DNA of 64,000 nucleotides from Alitta virens (GCA_932294295.1 OW028584.1:21545638-21609637); one strand, 5' to 3'. Positions 33,728 to 47,697 are shown, counted from the first letter of the stretch. Translations and numbers: made by a program. The notes: generated from the sequence alone by a model not told the origin.

Positions 33728-34240
33728 CTAATCTAGTACTAACACATCTAATTTCCTGGGTACACCACATATATAAATCACCAAAATATTGTTGGGAAGT
33801 TATATTTACCCACCCTGCACGATGGACAAAAATCTAGGGGTTTGGAGGGTGATTTTCTCAGGGTTTTCTTTGGCCCAAAATCGAAGGCAATTTTTGCTTG
33901 TCAATATTGAGAGAAATCTACAATCAGGGCTGGCTCAATCAGACCTCATTGGATGAGCTTGACCAAATGTCAACAATTCTTGCTAGGGCAAAGTGGTCTA
34001 GAAGTGGTCAAAGAGTGGACAGGAGTGGTCTAGTGGGGTCAAACGGTTGGAGAAGACCATTAGTCCTATACTAGTCCAAGAATTATTCCAACTGTTTAGA
34101 TGACCACACCAAATACTGTTTCACTACGTTCAATGTTAAATATTGATACAAGTTTTGCACTATTTTTTTCTTTAACCTTTTCGTGTATCAGAAATGGCCT
34201 TACCATCAAAGAAATCATTGTGTTAGGGTGTTATCATTGA

Positions 34241-34272
34241 TCTATCTATCTATCTATCTATATATATATATA

Positions 34273-34305
<33 letters not shown>

Positions 34306-34338
34306 TCCATCCATCTATCTATCTATTCCATCTATTCC

Positions 34339-34380
<42 letters not shown>

Positions 34381-34637
34381 TCCATCCATCTATTCCATCT
34401 ATCTATCTATCTATCTATCTATATGTCTATCTATCTATCTATCTATATGTCTATCTATCCATCTATCTGTCTATCTATCTATATATTCTATCCTATCCAT
34501 CTATCTATCTATATGTCTATCTATCCATCTATCTGTCTATCTATCTATATATTCTATCCTATCTACCTATCTATCTATCTATCTATCTGTCTGTCTGTCC
34601 ATCTATCTGTCTATCTATCCATATATTCTATCCTATA

Positions 34638-34678
<41 letters not shown>

Positions 34679-34690
34679 ATCTATCTCATC
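34241..34690 (+). repeat. TCTA/TCTG/TCCA microsatellite
   Basis: About 450 bp of imperfect TCTA repeats with TCTG, TATA and TATTCCATC interruptions. The long Tyr/Leu/Ser/Ile ORF across it is only the translated repeat. Confidence 0.95.
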
Positions 34691-35189
34691 TCATCTTATA
34701 TCATATCATATATCACATCTCAGCATAAACCTTTGAGACAGTACAACTATTTCCATGTATATCCTAAATTACATACAGCAGCTGTGGTGCCACACTGCAT
34801 TAATAAGAACAATGCTGCAAATGATAGTCGAATGACTTATTACGTGGTGCCAGGAAACATGCTTTCCTTACATTAAGCCTGTCACAGAAAACCCCATTCA
34901 TAGGCCAAGTAAGCTCGGGGCAATTCGAGCCATTATGGACTACCAGATTGGCCACCCCATTCCCCCATAGTGGTATTAACCCATCTTGTGATAAAGAGAC
35001 TCTGTGCCAGCTGAAGCATCATGGGAACTATTCACAGACTGTTCTTGTTGCCATGGTTTCATGGTTTCGGGCAAATGCTTAAATAGCTACTTTAAATGCT
35101 GAGTAAGGGGACTTCTATTGAGCAGTTTGCAAGTATTAGTAAAATCGATGAGGGAAATCTGGAGTAATGTTAAAAATTAGAACCTTTTA

Positions 35190-35336
35190 ATTAAGATCAC
35201 CTCAGTTTTACGAATATATTGCCAGGTTCCAAAACTGTGGTTAAAATGGGTAAACAATGCAGCTTGGACTACCTCGATATTAAGACCACTTCAGCGATTC
35301 CCAAGGGTGGTCTTAATTGTAACTTTTTACTGTACA
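35190..35336. repeat. AAGACCACC repeat, longer copy
   Basis: AAGATCACCTCAGTTTTACG, then ACCTCGATATTAAGACCACT and GGGTGGTCTTAATTG, ending in TTACTGTA. Confidence 0.6.
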
Positions 35337-35625
35337 TGGTGTGCTTATTACGTGTATAGTATCCGAGTACAATTTTCAACTGAAATCTGTCCTTTACACC
35401 AGCTAATTGATAAAGTACACGCCAGCTCCATAACATTTCATTTGTGTTTCATCATTTACGTGCTGGACACAATTGCCCATACGCATGACAATGGTATATT
35501 TGTTTACTGGGTCAGGCTAATCACATATATCTGAATCGCATGACACAATGTGGCTGAATAAAAATCAATTATAATGCCTAGTACATGAGCTGCAAAAGAA
35601 CACAGATTCCAGTGATATGAAAACC

Positions 35626-35653
35626 AAAAAAAAAAAAAAAAAAAAAAAAAAAA
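35626..35653. repeat. Poly(A) run (28 nt)
   Basis: An uninterrupted A28. It could be the tail of an old plus-strand retrocopy, but no recognisable source lies before it. Confidence 0.9.
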
Positions 35654-36329
35654 TGAACATCAAGGCCGCAAAATCAATGCCTGATCCGAACTACCGTGAC
35701 ATAAATCACGGCGGAAAATTAGCACAATTTTCCCCCCAACAAATCAATTGCATTGTGTTATCCATTACCCTTACAAAAAGACACCGCGAATCGTAGTAAA
35801 CCCCACTCTAGTTACGGTAAGTTTAACAGAGCATTTTAAGGCACGAGCGCTATCTTGTTCAATGTGTTGATTAGGAGGTCATCGGTGTACAGTTTGTGAT
35901 TGTATAATTTGACTAATCTACTCCTAACAATAACCGAAGACCACTAAAGACTTTTAAATTATTTCTTACGTAATGAATACATATATATATACAGTTACAA
36001 ACATTATCTACCTTTTTTGACAGACAAAAGACAGACCCCTTTGGTTTTTTTTTTTTCTATTTGATGTTATATATTTATTAATTTCTATTTGATTTTATAT
36101 ATATATATTTTTATTTTATTTCGATTTATTTATTTATTTTGATTTCGAATATGTTTTAGAAGGGTTGCAAGATCAGCATTTAACCGTTTTTCATCCGGGA
36201 CCTTCGTAGTAACAAGTACTTCAAATTATAAGTACATAAAAGTACCTTAAATAATACTTAGTGAAGTATATTATGAAACGTTCAGTAATCAGTACCTATT
36301 TCACAATACCTAGTAGGACTCAACAATAC

Positions 36330-36400
36330 GGCTTACCTCATTATTAAGACCATCTCCCAATTAACACCAACCCCATCATTGCCACTATAAGGACCAGCCA
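36330..36400. repeat. AAGACCACC repeat, partial copy
   Basis: ACCTCATTATTAAGACCATC is followed by a diverged second unit. Confidence 0.5.
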
Positions 36401-36957
36401 CTTTTGCACCAATAGTGTTATCTTTTAAAATAGCTCATGGTTCTATTGTGTAGAGTAAAATGAAACAATTTTAAACTTAAATGCACCATCACGCCAAAGA
36501 TAGTACATGCACTTAAATGTACTGTCTTTGCTCATACTTCAGAAAGAAAAAAAGCATACAGTAGGCGCCTTATTTTCGACACAAACAGCTAACCACCACG
36601 AAGGGCAACAACCCTCATACACACTACACTCGTGAGCTATACGCTGCCTCTAGGATGAACTAACTAATTGGCCTAGGTTCATTTTCCTTAATGGAAGGCT
36701 ACGGGTAGCACATTAGACACTGTATTGTCATCAGCTAATGAAGAGGGTTGAAAGATGAGCGCCCTGTTAAAGCTAGTGTATAAATACATTGTGACATCAT
36801 TGTAAATGTCAGTGAGGTTTATAAACAGCCACACGTAAATAAAATTAGCACCCTGACTACGATGTCATCTGAAGCCATAAATATAATATGGAACATTATT
36901 AGGCTTACTAAATGTTATTAAAAATACAGTGATATTTAATGAATGAGACCACAACTG

Positions 36958-37052
36958 GCTGGAAACCACAGAAGTCGTCTTGATATATGGTCTTAATATC
37001 GAGGTGGTCCTAATATTGGATGGTCGTTATTGTGAGTTTTCACCATGTGTTG
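36958..37052. repeat. AAGACCACC repeat, reversed copy
   Basis: GGTCTTAATATCGAGGTGGT, then CCTAATATTGGATGGTCGTT. Confidence 0.6.
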
Positions 37053-37993
37053 TAATTAAGCGATATTCCATCTAGACCATCTCTCGAAGAATCTACTGGA
37101 AGACCTCTAATTGCAAACATAATTGCAGACATTTGTGATATAATCTCTTAGGACACATTGCGTTTATATTTGGAAAGTGTTGATGAGAAATCTAGTAGCA
37201 ACACCTTGGACACTCTGCAGAATGTGCAATTCCTTCAGCTTGCAATGCACCAAGCTGCCAGCAGCCTTGTACTTAAGTCAGCAGCGTGAATGGTGCCTTT
37301 TATTTGTAACCATAAAACCAGTTTATTTCCATATTCCCCTTTCAAGGGATGCAATTAAATCAGCAATTCTGCAAGGCTAATTATTGATTCATATTTGCTA
37401 AATGTGCTTTTAATGGGCACCTTGCAAATGGCTGATTCAGCTTCAAGTGTGTGCCTAGCGTAAAGGATAAAGTGCAAAGGATAAGGTGTATAGGATACAG
37501 GGAGAAGTGGTTCACCTTGCTTGATGCCTGCACTTAAGATGTTATTGCCCCTTTACTTAAGGGTTGTGGCGAATAGCAAAATAGGGGCTCAGTGAAACAA
37601 TAACAAAGAAGGGGTTAACGAGTCAGCAAACAGCTAGGCAATACAAACAATGCAGTAATTGTTTGGATGGAAATAGTGTCAGTGCTGTGATCACCTTTGG
37701 ATGTATAGCATGTGGATTTGCAGGTGAAAATGAAGTTACTGAATGCACGTAATCACAATACTGATCATAAGTCTTAAATCTCCAATGACGACAACCTCAT
37801 TATCAGATTAATTTTTGTGGTGATTCTAAAGGTGTTATCACTGAGGGGGATCCATTGTAATGAAGTTGGTATAAATAAGTTTTAATTGTAAAAACTACAG
37901 GGAATATGTTAAGGCAACGTAAGAGAAATGTAATTGAGGCAGAAGGGTACTGTGCTATATTTCTCACCGCATCATTTTTTTCCTTGTATAACG

Positions 37994-38007
37994 GTTGCCT
38001 AGGCAAC
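37994..38007. promoter_or_regulatory. Perfect X-box-type palindrome
   Basis: GTTGCCTAGGCAAC is a fully symmetrical 14-bp palindrome matching the RFX half sites GTTGCC and GGCAAC. Confidence 0.5.
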
Positions 38008-39390
38008 CACAAACCTGTCTTACTTACGTCTATCAATCGAATAATTCGTGTCAAGACACACCTGGACATTTACACCTATTAACACAAGAAAAGTGTCAAA
38101 GAGACAACAAAAAAAAAAAAAAAAAACTTGGTGATCAAAAAACCTTTGCACTAGGCAAGGGTTATCTAACCACAGTTTCTGCTTCAGCTAGTGAGCAATA
38201 TATATGTAAGGAATGGTACAGGTAGAGAAAGACATGATCTCAAACATATGATAGAGCATGAAAAGTGTGGGTCACAGAACATTGCCTTGTTGACCCCCAC
38301 AAATGTCAAGAGATCTGACATTTCAAAACTTATTGATATAAGCCAAGTGGAAAATGTGCTCATACCTGTATATGCTAACTATACTTTGAAGCGCAAATGA
38401 GCAGAATTTCTGCTTTTAACATAGCAATGTCGGGCAAGAATCAGACAAGGTAGTGTTAGCCAAAAATAACAAAGAGAAACTAACTGAAAAAACCTTTGCA
38501 ATAACACTCTGGAAGTGATGTAAGAGCAGGCCCAAGTTCTGTCAAATGCTCAGACTCAGACAAGACTGAAAAGTCTAAGTTATGATGCTACAGAACTCAA
38601 TAAAATGTCACGCTCTCATATTGCCATGTTCTTACAATGCCTTTAGTTTTTGAAGTTGTTTTATTCGTACTATACATCTTGTTTAATTGTAGAGCTGAAA
38701 TTTTACTGATATCTCAAATTAGTTGGTCTTAATTGTAAGGGAATCTTAAGGCATAATATATTCCAATATTTTGCTTGTAAGCAAGACTTATACTTAACTG
38801 TGTCAACAATAATAATAAATAATCTCAGTATGTAATGACAGTTATGAAAAATAGACTCTTTAAATGCAAGTGCCCGTGAGCGTGAACCATTTCTAATTTC
38901 GATTAACAGATTCGCCAACTTTCGTTCAAAATATTCTCACAGACAACTGTTCAATTTTCCAAAAGGAAAATTACCAAAAATGAAGTGCTGAACTTCAAAA
39001 CTCTTACCTAGCACCTTACAACACAACCTGAAGCTGCATCTTAGAAATTCTAGTAACCATCGTTACAGAACACCAGCCACGGATCTTGCCCCTCTATGCA
39101 TATCCAATACTTCAGCCGAACACACTAGCCCTGTGGAGTCTAATTAATTTGATACAATTCACAGACCAATGCAATATTTTAGGGAAATCCCCTGGGCTCA
39201 ACGGTGTGATTCCCAATATTGAGGCCTAATGCATTCAAGATTGAATGGGCAGGCAATCAAAGAACCAGGGGCATGTAGATTACTGTACATGCCAATAGGT
39301 CTTAATGTCTTGAAACCCCAATAAGTACATCGGATTTATATTTTTGATTACGTCATGGCGGTCTCCATAGGCTCAATTCACATGAGTTCC

Positions 39391-39515
39391 ACAATCAATC
39401 CATCAATCAATCCATCCATCAATCAATCAATCAATCAATCCATCAATCAATCAATTAATCTATCCATCAATTAATCAATCATAAATCAACCAATCATAAT
39501 CAATCAATCAATCAA
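39391..39515. repeat. AATC/ATCC microsatellite
   Basis: Imperfect CAATCAATCCATCAATCAAT units fill the stretch. Confidence 0.9.
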
Positions 39516-40119
39516 GGGCAGACAAATTTCACCAATTCTAATTAGATGCAAATTGGGAAAGATGTACTACAGGGAGCACCACTACATCCTGTGCTGTACA
39601 CTGTATGCAGCCAGTGTCAATTCCATAAGCTGTGTCAATTCGAATTGATTAATGTAGAGAGCCACAACAAAGATGTCCACTTCCCCAATGCCCTATGATA
39701 AGTCTCCAAGTGCGCAATATAATGCAGGTCTAAATGCTGCTTAAGGTGCCATACTGAACACAATACTGTCATCATATTAACTGCATTACCCTTAACGCTC
39801 TGTTGAATAGTTAGTCGCCTACTGTAACAACTGCTGTAATACATCTATATTCCCCAACCCCAGGTTTGGTGGGACCGGACAATAGGTGCCTGTGGCTACA
39901 ATAGACTAGCCACTGGCTACAATGGCTTGACCACCAGCCATACTTGGTCAATAGGCATGGAGAGCCACAGATGACCAGATTACGTTGACCCTAAGGCTAA
40001 AGTGCAGTTATGGAAGGAAAAGCCCTAGGCTTAAGCCAAAAGTATATTGGGGCATGGGCTCTATTGCTTCTGGTTAAGCTGCTACTGACGATGTGTATCT
40101 TCTGTGCATAGCAGCAGCT

Positions 40120-40215
40120 ACACGGCTCATGTATCTTCTGCCGTCTCATGTATCTTCTGTCTATCTCAAGTATCTTCTGTGTACTCCGTGTATCGTATCG
40201 TATCCCCTGTGTATC
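40120..40215. repeat. Minisatellite (CTCATGTATCTTCTG)
   Basis: Four to five units of about 18-20 bp share GTATCTTCTG, decaying to GTATCGTATC at the right end. Confidence 0.7.
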
Positions 40216-41186
40216 TTTATTGCTGGCCATATATCAAAAGTGTCAATCTGACGGCTGAATATTTGGGTGGTTTGTACCAATGGAATAACTCTGTTTTGAT
40301 GAGCATGATCTTAGTATAACTTGAGTTTTAACTTCGCTTACATCAAGTGTATATCTGTCTATATTACCCCGTTTGATGACCTAATCTTATCATAAAATAT
40401 TGTCTGTCAGTCTGTCTATATGACATCTGTACGAGGCCACAGACAAAATTGGTAAAGCACCACACTGTTCTCTGGCATTCAAGTTATTTCTCTCACCCTG
40501 CCTGCCTTTCTTATGCAAAAGAAACCAACATTGCTCTGATAGATCTTCGTGATGCTAGATATTACTGCGTGAATGAAACTTAACTGGCCATAAATGTTGT
40601 GCTCTTCTCAGAAGTTACGTTGTCTTTGGTCTGGTGTCTTGTTCGCTTATATCATATATTATGAAAGTTTGTAATTTTTAAGGCAATTCGTGATAAATCT
40701 AAACATACACTAGGCTTCAACACACACATTATCACCTTACAAACATCACTTATTTTATAAAAAGCACCGACCCCGGATCATCCATCATAAATGCCATGTA
40801 CATCACACATTCTCCTTGCTTAAAGGCATATCTTTTGATGTACACGTATTCTGCTCAGCCCTGCTCAGGCATGCTGCTACCATAAGGTTTTTGAGAACAC
40901 CAATTTGTAGCTTATATGAAGGTTTACATGAAAAACATGATCAGCATAATGACAACATCACAAGCACACGCCTATGCTAGGATAATGTATGGACAACATG
41001 TTCACAGGCATTCTAGGCAATTAAAATCGTGCAATAATGTAATGTAGATTGTTTGTCACATTGCACGATGAAGCATATGATTTAATAGCTACAAATAGGT
41101 CATCATCATCATCATCAAAATTTGCATATGTTGTTTACAAACAATTTGATTCTTCACCAGAACTGGAATGCATATGAATATTTGGC

Positions 41187-41296
41187 GTTTGCCAATCCTA
41201 TCTAATCCAATCCAATCCCATCCCATCCCATCCTATCTAATCCAATCCTATCCCATCCCATCCAATCCTATCCTATCCCATCCTATCCTATCTCAT
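41187..41296. repeat. TCCYA pentanucleotide array
   Basis: TCCAA, TCCCA, TCCTA and TCTAA pentamers repeat in an uninterrupted 5-bp register. Confidence 0.9.
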
Positions 41297-41984
41297 GCCC
41301 TTACAGGGTAATAGTTGTATTTCAATTCTTCAAATTAGCCTTATTGTAACATATTCCATTGCATTCGTGTTACAACTACTGCACTATGGGGAGCAGCTAC
41401 TGCGATTTATATCCATCTCAGATATTGTGTGCACAGCAAATGAAGCAAAGCTATCTCATCTGAGGTGCTTCAGACAGTCAATCGGATCCAATAGTGCAAA
41501 GGTGCCTTATGTTGCCACGACCTAATACGGATGAGATCCAAATGTTATGATTTAACACGATCATGACATTCAGAAACTGTGTAGTGATTAACAGATGTGA
41601 CACGAGAACACTATGTACATTTGGGAGCTGTTCTGACTGCTGACACGGCAAAACACAGCGATAGCATTGCAACCATATGGCAGCGAATCCACAGAGCTAA
41701 GAGATGCGAAGAGACTCACCTGATTCGGTTGCAAAGATGCGGAGATGTGGGCTGCTGAGGAGAGGAACAGGGATACGGGGATGGAGAAGGGGAGAATGGT
41801 CACATATATACTCCACAAATCCTCAACCTAACATGGTGAATGTTGATGTCTTGAAGGATGCTGTGTGTGTGTAGTGATGGAGCTTGCTGATGCTGATGCA
41901 GTGTGGCTGCTGATGCTGGTGTGCTAGCTGCTGCTGCTGTTGGCACTCTGCTGCTGCTGCTGGCTTGCTGCCTGTCAATGGCAC

Positions 41985-42001
41985 AGCAGCTACAACAGCA
42001 A

Positions 42002-42032
<31 letters not shown>

Positions 42033-42112
42033 CCCAACCTCAGGTGTCCGCATCCCCATCAACACAGATGCAAGCTCAGCAGCAGCAGCATCGGCAGCAT
42101 CAGCAGCAGCAC
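41985..42112 (+). repeat. CAG triplet tract with CAG/CAT interruptions
   Basis: About nine pure CAG units are followed by a unique spacer and a second CAG/CAT-rich stretch. One plus-strand frame (41903-42232) reads poly-Gln and one minus-strand frame reads poly-Ala. I see no splice-supported gene around it, but a coding exon cannot be excluded. Confidence 0.75.
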
Positions 42113-42308
42113 ATGTGTGCCGCATCTGTGAAGTACAAGCAAGGGTTGTGTGCACTGCTCATCTGGATATGTGCACATGACACTGTGATATACCCCCTAC
42201 ATCATATGTTAGTTTTCAATTTTATGCAATAATGTCTTCCCGAATCCAGACCTCCAAGACAGTGTATGTGCAATGCACAGTGGGGCTTAATCTTGGTCAA
42301 CAATGCAA

Positions 42309-42332
42309 TGACGTCATCTCACCATGACGTCA
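42309..42332. promoter_or_regulatory. Paired CRE palindromes
   Basis: TGACGTCA occurs at 42309-42316 and 42325-42332, both exact CREB/ATF sites, about 200 bp from the CAG repeat tract. Confidence 0.5.
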
Positions 42333-43187
42333 TGGCAGTACTTCTCAGTATGTCACCTACGGAGAGAACACTGCCAAAGCATTATGCATTCTTGCATCCT
42401 AATAAGCTAATATATTGCATTTCTTCCACATATGTTCATCCAATAAGTGTTACCCCTAGGCCTATCTGGTGTGTATTATTTATTTGTCTGTTCAAGTTAT
42501 ATGACAATCAATAATCTGACACGTGACACTGATGTCATCTGTGCTAAATAAGGTTTGTGATGTCATCAATGAAGTACATTAGAATCTTTGAATTATCAGA
42601 AATTGATGTATAAACGCCAATGGCAAATCTAACAAATTATACTTTCAACAGCCTACATGGGTCTACATGTAGATATATCTAATAACACAATTAGGCCTGT
42701 AGAAATAACTTCTTTAAGTGCTCAATATTCCCCAGATACACAGTTCTGCACTATCTGGCATTTAGTTTCATTTGTCATCTTCTTAAATGCACATGGCTAA
42801 TGGGTTAAACATAATTAGCAAATTACACGAATCTACCATAGCTCTAGGATGGCAAAAATTAAATTCATGACGCGACCACTTAATCCAAAATTACCCTTAA
42901 ACCATTATCAATAAAAACACACATGATTTTCCCACACCACATAACGACACTGAAACATGTGAACCCAATGATTTGAAACTCAAAAGTGACAAAAAACTGC
43001 AGGAAAAATATCGTAAAATTACAAGATATTTGGTAAAATTTCTAAATATAATGAAATAACTGATGGGCTAAATCTGGATTAGAAACTATATATATCTCAT
43101 TTTCAGAGGAAATACTACAATGACTGACTGACTGACCGGCTGAAAATTAGCATACCAAAACATCACCTAACAACTACTGCACTATTA

Positions 43188-43225
43188 AAACCACCTCACT
43201 ATTACGACCACTGGAATTTGGACCA
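43188..43225. repeat. AAGACCACC repeat, short copy
   Basis: AAAACCACCTCACTATTACG followed by ACCACTGG. Confidence 0.5.
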
Positions 43226-43246
43226 AATTTTATATAATCATCCCAT

Positions 43247-43300
43247 TATTACTTCTGCCTGCAGCTGGTCATATCAGCTTACAAAGCTTTAGACCAATAA
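43247..43300 (+). repeat. Dispersed repeat family 'GGCAGCTGGTCA', copy 3
   Basis: CCCATTATTACTTCTGCCTG, then CAGCTGGTCATATCAGCTTA. Confidence 0.55.
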
Positions 43301-46030
43301 TAACACTGACATAATACAGAACATTATAGGATAATATAATACAATATCTTACCAATATTATTAGACATGCTACAATAATAGCACCCTGATAATTATAATA
43401 ATACCCCCCCCCCTTTCCATATTCCAAGTTTATAACTCAATTCATTACAGGGATCAACCAGGGATCAACCACAATAATTCTGCACGTTCCATGTTAAGGA
43501 CAATATCCAATCTCAGGTAAATTAATCAAGAGAATCTCAGGTGATTCTGCAATCAATATAATCTTGTGTATAATCTTCTAGCAAGGATTATAGGCTCTGA
43601 CCAATTTCCTACACAGCTATAAATAGGAAAGCTGCATGAAATAATAAGAATTTGCAAAAACGAAAGACTTGCATAGAAATTTGCAATAACTTTGCACAAA
43701 GTTTAAAAGTATAGATCTTTCATATTTGTAGAGAGTTTTCTAATAAACACACAAGGTATTTAGTTTTAATAACATTCCTATATAGTATTTTACAGTTATT
43801 TATAGAATATACAGTGCATATATATCCATAGAATGTTGTTATTCTATAATAATTATCATATAAGCCAATTTCTAGAAATAAAATAAAAATACATATTTTA
43901 ACTAAAACATGCATTGCATAAGTAAATTTCTTACAATTTCATTATAATACAGCATTATAACTATCATTAGGCCTCTTGTCCTACTTTCTTCCTATTTTGT
44001 CAACTGCAGTGCCCAAAATTTCATTCCCCAAAACCCCATATTTCACAGAATTATTGCAGAATAAATCAGTTTACAGTAATTGACCACATCTTCAACTCAT
44101 TCTAAAAACCTCCTGCCAGAACATAAGCCCAGATTAACTGTGGTTAGATTATGACAAGTGCTGGAAAATGAATTGGTTCCAAATCTCGCGAAATAACGTG
44201 GCCTCCGTGACTCACGCGACCAGCACGTGGGGCTCACAAATTTACCTGGGAAGGTGGAGAGTTCTCGCGAATGTTAATCACAGCTGATCAATTAAGTAAG
44301 CAATGCCCTGAAACCGATCAATTTCGATTTAATAATCGATCGATAAATCGAGATGCGAGCTTGTTTTCTCTTTGATGCTTATGAAAGGAGATTGTGTATG
44401 AAACGCAGCATTCTGGCGACCCCTGAGGCAGAGTTCTCCAGTCAGAAATAATTTTCCAAGAAAAAAAAAAAAAAGGCTAGGCTCCTAGAACGAAAGCAAT
44501 ATGTACAGCAGAATTTAAAGACATGTGGGTGATCATAAATATGACAGGTTTCAATATGGCTGAAATATGATTATTGTTGAGAATATGTATCTTCGGTCTA
44601 AGATAATGCATGCACTTAAATGTACCCATCTTACAGAGTTATACTTAAATGCAGTCATCCTTCAATTAATGCAGAGATTAGCCTGCTTCCAACAATGACA
44701 ACACATCTGTAGGGCATATACGTTTCTTCCAACAATTTTCCAAACAGCCATGTCCCTTTAGACCTACAGAAGCATCATATATTCATATTTTACTATCTTA
44801 AGATAGTTTTCACAATTGATACAATTGGATAGCCTAAATGTCTGAAGACCTTTGGGAAAAGCAAATGCATCATTTGCAATGAATATTATTTAAAGCAAAC
44901 TGATTGCTTTCTATTTATTATTAACGCTTCGCAAGATTATGACCGAATGCTCAAAAGAAACAAATTGTTTTCCATCTATTATTTATCCCTCACAAGATTA
45001 ACGCAAATAAAGCCCATTAAATGATCAAAATTGCATGCCTGAGTTAATCGGTGAATAGGGTTGAATATAAATGACGTCATGGAGATTGTGATGTCACAAT
45101 CAATTACGCGCGTGCCTTAAATGGATGCACGTGCCAAAAAGCCACTCAAGCGTGTCAAAATCACGATTATAAAGCATCAATTATGTGGCTACAGTCAGTT
45201 ATGCATCATTAAGCATGCCAAAATAAGGTCCAATCACTTTTTGTTGTCAGCTGTCAATTGATTAAAGAGAATACTGTAAATTCCATGTTTACAAATGGAA
45301 GATTTAAGCTGGAATTAGTGTTTCAATTGATCAATTAGCTATGATATGATTATTCTGTTGGTGAAAAGAAGGTCTCGTTTTTCTGAATTTCTGCTAAATG
45401 CTCGTCTGACTTTTTCCCTGTCTTTATTTTTTTTTCCATTCAGCTTAAATTTGATGATTCAGATACACCTGTCCATGATATGAAAATGATCTCGTATTAA
45501 AATCGCCACTTTTTATTAAATTTTGCAAAAATTTAATGGTAATTAAAACCACATGCACAAATATCATTATTTTCATTTTTGTAACACGAGGTTGTATCAT
45601 TTCAACAGGATGTCTTAACATAACGAAATGTACATACAGAAAAAGGTGGGGGAGTTGTAGTAGTGATGGCACCAAAAGAGCAAAATACCTATCAGTCTCA
45701 GAATTATCTCGAATATATAATATTTAACAATGATTATTTCACACAAATTGATTTCCAAATCTGTCTTTCTGGAACCTGCCTCCTCAGCCTGTCAAATACC
45801 ATAAAGAGAGATAGCAGTATGGCAACCTTGAAGTGTTTGAGGCAACTGAGAATAGCATTTCATTGTGACTAAAGAGATAGGAATAAAGACTAGAGAGACA
45901 GAAGCTCCCAGGCTTACACCAGATGCTTATGACAAGCATTTCATCCACAATCATAGGTACATCAGAACAACAATGGTGCAACTCCAGATATATGGCTCAT
46001 GTGAAAAAGATGAATATCTCCGTCAGTAAT

Positions 46031-46083
46031 CAGTGAGTCAGTCAGTTAGTGAGTGAGTGAGTGAGTGAGTCAGTCAGTGAGTC
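46031..46083. repeat. GAGT/CAGT microsatellite
   Basis: CAGTGAGT units grade into pure GAGT and directly abut the TCTA array. Confidence 0.9.
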
Positions 46084-46087
46084 GAAC

Positions 46088-46299
46088 CTATCTATCTATT
46101 CACCTATCCACCTATCTGTCTGTCTATCTATCTATCTACCTATCTTTCTACCTGTCTATCTATCTATCTATCTATCTATTTATCTGTCTGTCTATCTATC
46201 TATCTATCTATCCATCTAGCTATTTATCTCTATCTATCTCATCTATCCTATCTATCTTATCTATCTATCTATCCACCCATCTATCCATCTGTCTTATCT
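46088..46299 (+). repeat. TCTA microsatellite
   Basis: Imperfect TCTA with ACCT, TCTG and TTTA interruptions. Confidence 0.95.
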
Positions 46300-47649
46300 G
46301 TGCAACCGTAACTACTGGTTTTTATCTTAAGATTTCCATTATCAAATTAAACAATTCGGAATCTTAAATCCAATTAAACATCCAAACAACATACGGACAG
46401 CCAAGCTAACTCAAAGGAAGCTGCAAGAAGATGCATTTGAGCATATACATCTTTGAAGCAACACTTGCCAGCATCCAGCTATGCTGTCTCTCTGTATATT
46501 GCAAGTTCTATTGTTGACATTTGCCAGACCAGCTTGACAACATGTAGCTTCCTCAAGGGCGGCCGACTGGTTTTTCACTCAAGTAGAATACTCCACAAGC
46601 TGTTTTCACACCGTTTAGACCCCACTGCAAAAGCTGTTGGCTCTTGTAAATGCTGTTGAGTCTTGTTGGCCAATCAACAGCCTGTGCAAGATGTTGTGGA
46701 ATGCGGTTGATGGTTGTACCACTTGTGATGCTAGAGTCAATAAGGGCATAAATATGATGAACATTTTGTAATTATAGTGCAACCTCTACATTAAGACCTC
46801 CAATGCTGCAGAATTTCTGGTCTTCAGGCCAGGCTTTTATTTCAGACCCGGCTTGTATTCAAGCAAATGCTGCATTTAACAAATCTGACAGACAGATAGA
46901 CAGATATGGCTGCTGGAGTGGGTAAATACAGCATATGTAGTTTTTCCAGCAATACTGTGTATTTTCACGACAGGCTTTACAATATTACAGAAGTCCCCAA
47001 CTAGGTTAATGCTTTCTGTCAGTTTCTTTTCAAACGTTCTGCCAACTTTGAGGTATTCTCGAGTTTGGTTTTCAACCAACCAATAAACCAATTTGCTTGC
47101 GAATTCAACTTTCCGTCCGATGCCTTTTCGCTTATTTTCCTCCTAAAAACCTCCGAATAACCATCTTTCCGAGTGAAGTTTTTACCCCTTTATACTCCCT
47201 TCCTGTACTTCCTTAATCCTAGCTCCACATTTTACCCCTCCCTGATCCAGCGCCACCTGTAGGGAGGTGTCAGAAGCACCGCAAGTAATTTGACTGACAA
47301 CCCCTCCGTCATTCGTGCACACTCCTGTGTCAATCATAAACTTTTCTAAATGGCCAGGCATTCCTAACTAAATTCTTGGATTTTTCTTCTATGCTGAGGT
47401 TATTGAACTTGGTGGATTTTGTATATTTACAGAAAAATACTCCCAGGCGGCGGTCATTTAGCGCTAGTGGAGTCATACCCCTCTGTCGAAACCCTCAAGC
47501 AAAGGTAATGTAAAGGCAATGTAAAGGTAATGCTGGGGTGAAGTAAAGGTAAATTTAATGCAAGAGTAAGTTATAAAGTACAATGACATGGTGGAGGTGC
47601 CAGAGGTCGTACCAGTTAATGTTTAAACAAATATGCACATTGTTTCACA

Positions 47650-47697
47650 TAGAGGCAGATGTAGTGATAAGATGAGGCTTGGAATCCACTCCATGTT
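47650..47697 (-). repeat. Dispersed repeat family 'GGCAGCTGGTCA', copy 4 (reverse)
   Basis: GAGGCAGATGTAGTGATAAG then ATGAGGCTTGGAATCCACTC is the inverted form of the left part of the copy at 22157. Confidence 0.65.

Larger units (their letters stand above)
26083..34240. other. Upstream flank of PCBP: no gene recognised
   Basis: Only short ORFs without family resemblance are present. The region holds the ACTGTAAA repeats at 28 kb, a doubled segment at 30.9 and 32.0 kb, the X-box/YY1 cluster, a GC-rich island at 32.4 kb and SINE copy A. Non-coding 5' exons of PCBP could lie here but cannot be called. Confidence 0.5.
34691..41180. other. Intergenic: no gene recognised
   Basis: The region contains three copies of the AAGACCACC repeat, a 28-nt poly(A) run at 35626-35653, the X-box palindrome at 37994, an AATC microsatellite at 39391-39515 and a short CTCATGTATCTTCTG minisatellite at 40100-40210. 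ORFs are short and unconvincing. Confidence 0.5.

Noticed and set aside
34183..34728. 181-codon ORF rich in Tyr, Leu, Ser, Ile
   Set aside because: It is the translation of the TCTA microsatellite; composition follows the repeat unit and no domain is visible.
35590..35653. Processed pseudogene ending in A28
   Set aside because: No recognisable coding or transcript sequence precedes the poly(A), and no flanking duplication was found.
39391..39515. CRISPR-like regular repeats
   Set aside because: It is a continuous AATC microsatellite without spacers, in a eukaryotic genome.
46065..46367. 100-codon ORF over the 46-kb array
   Set aside because: It is translated TCTA microsatellite.
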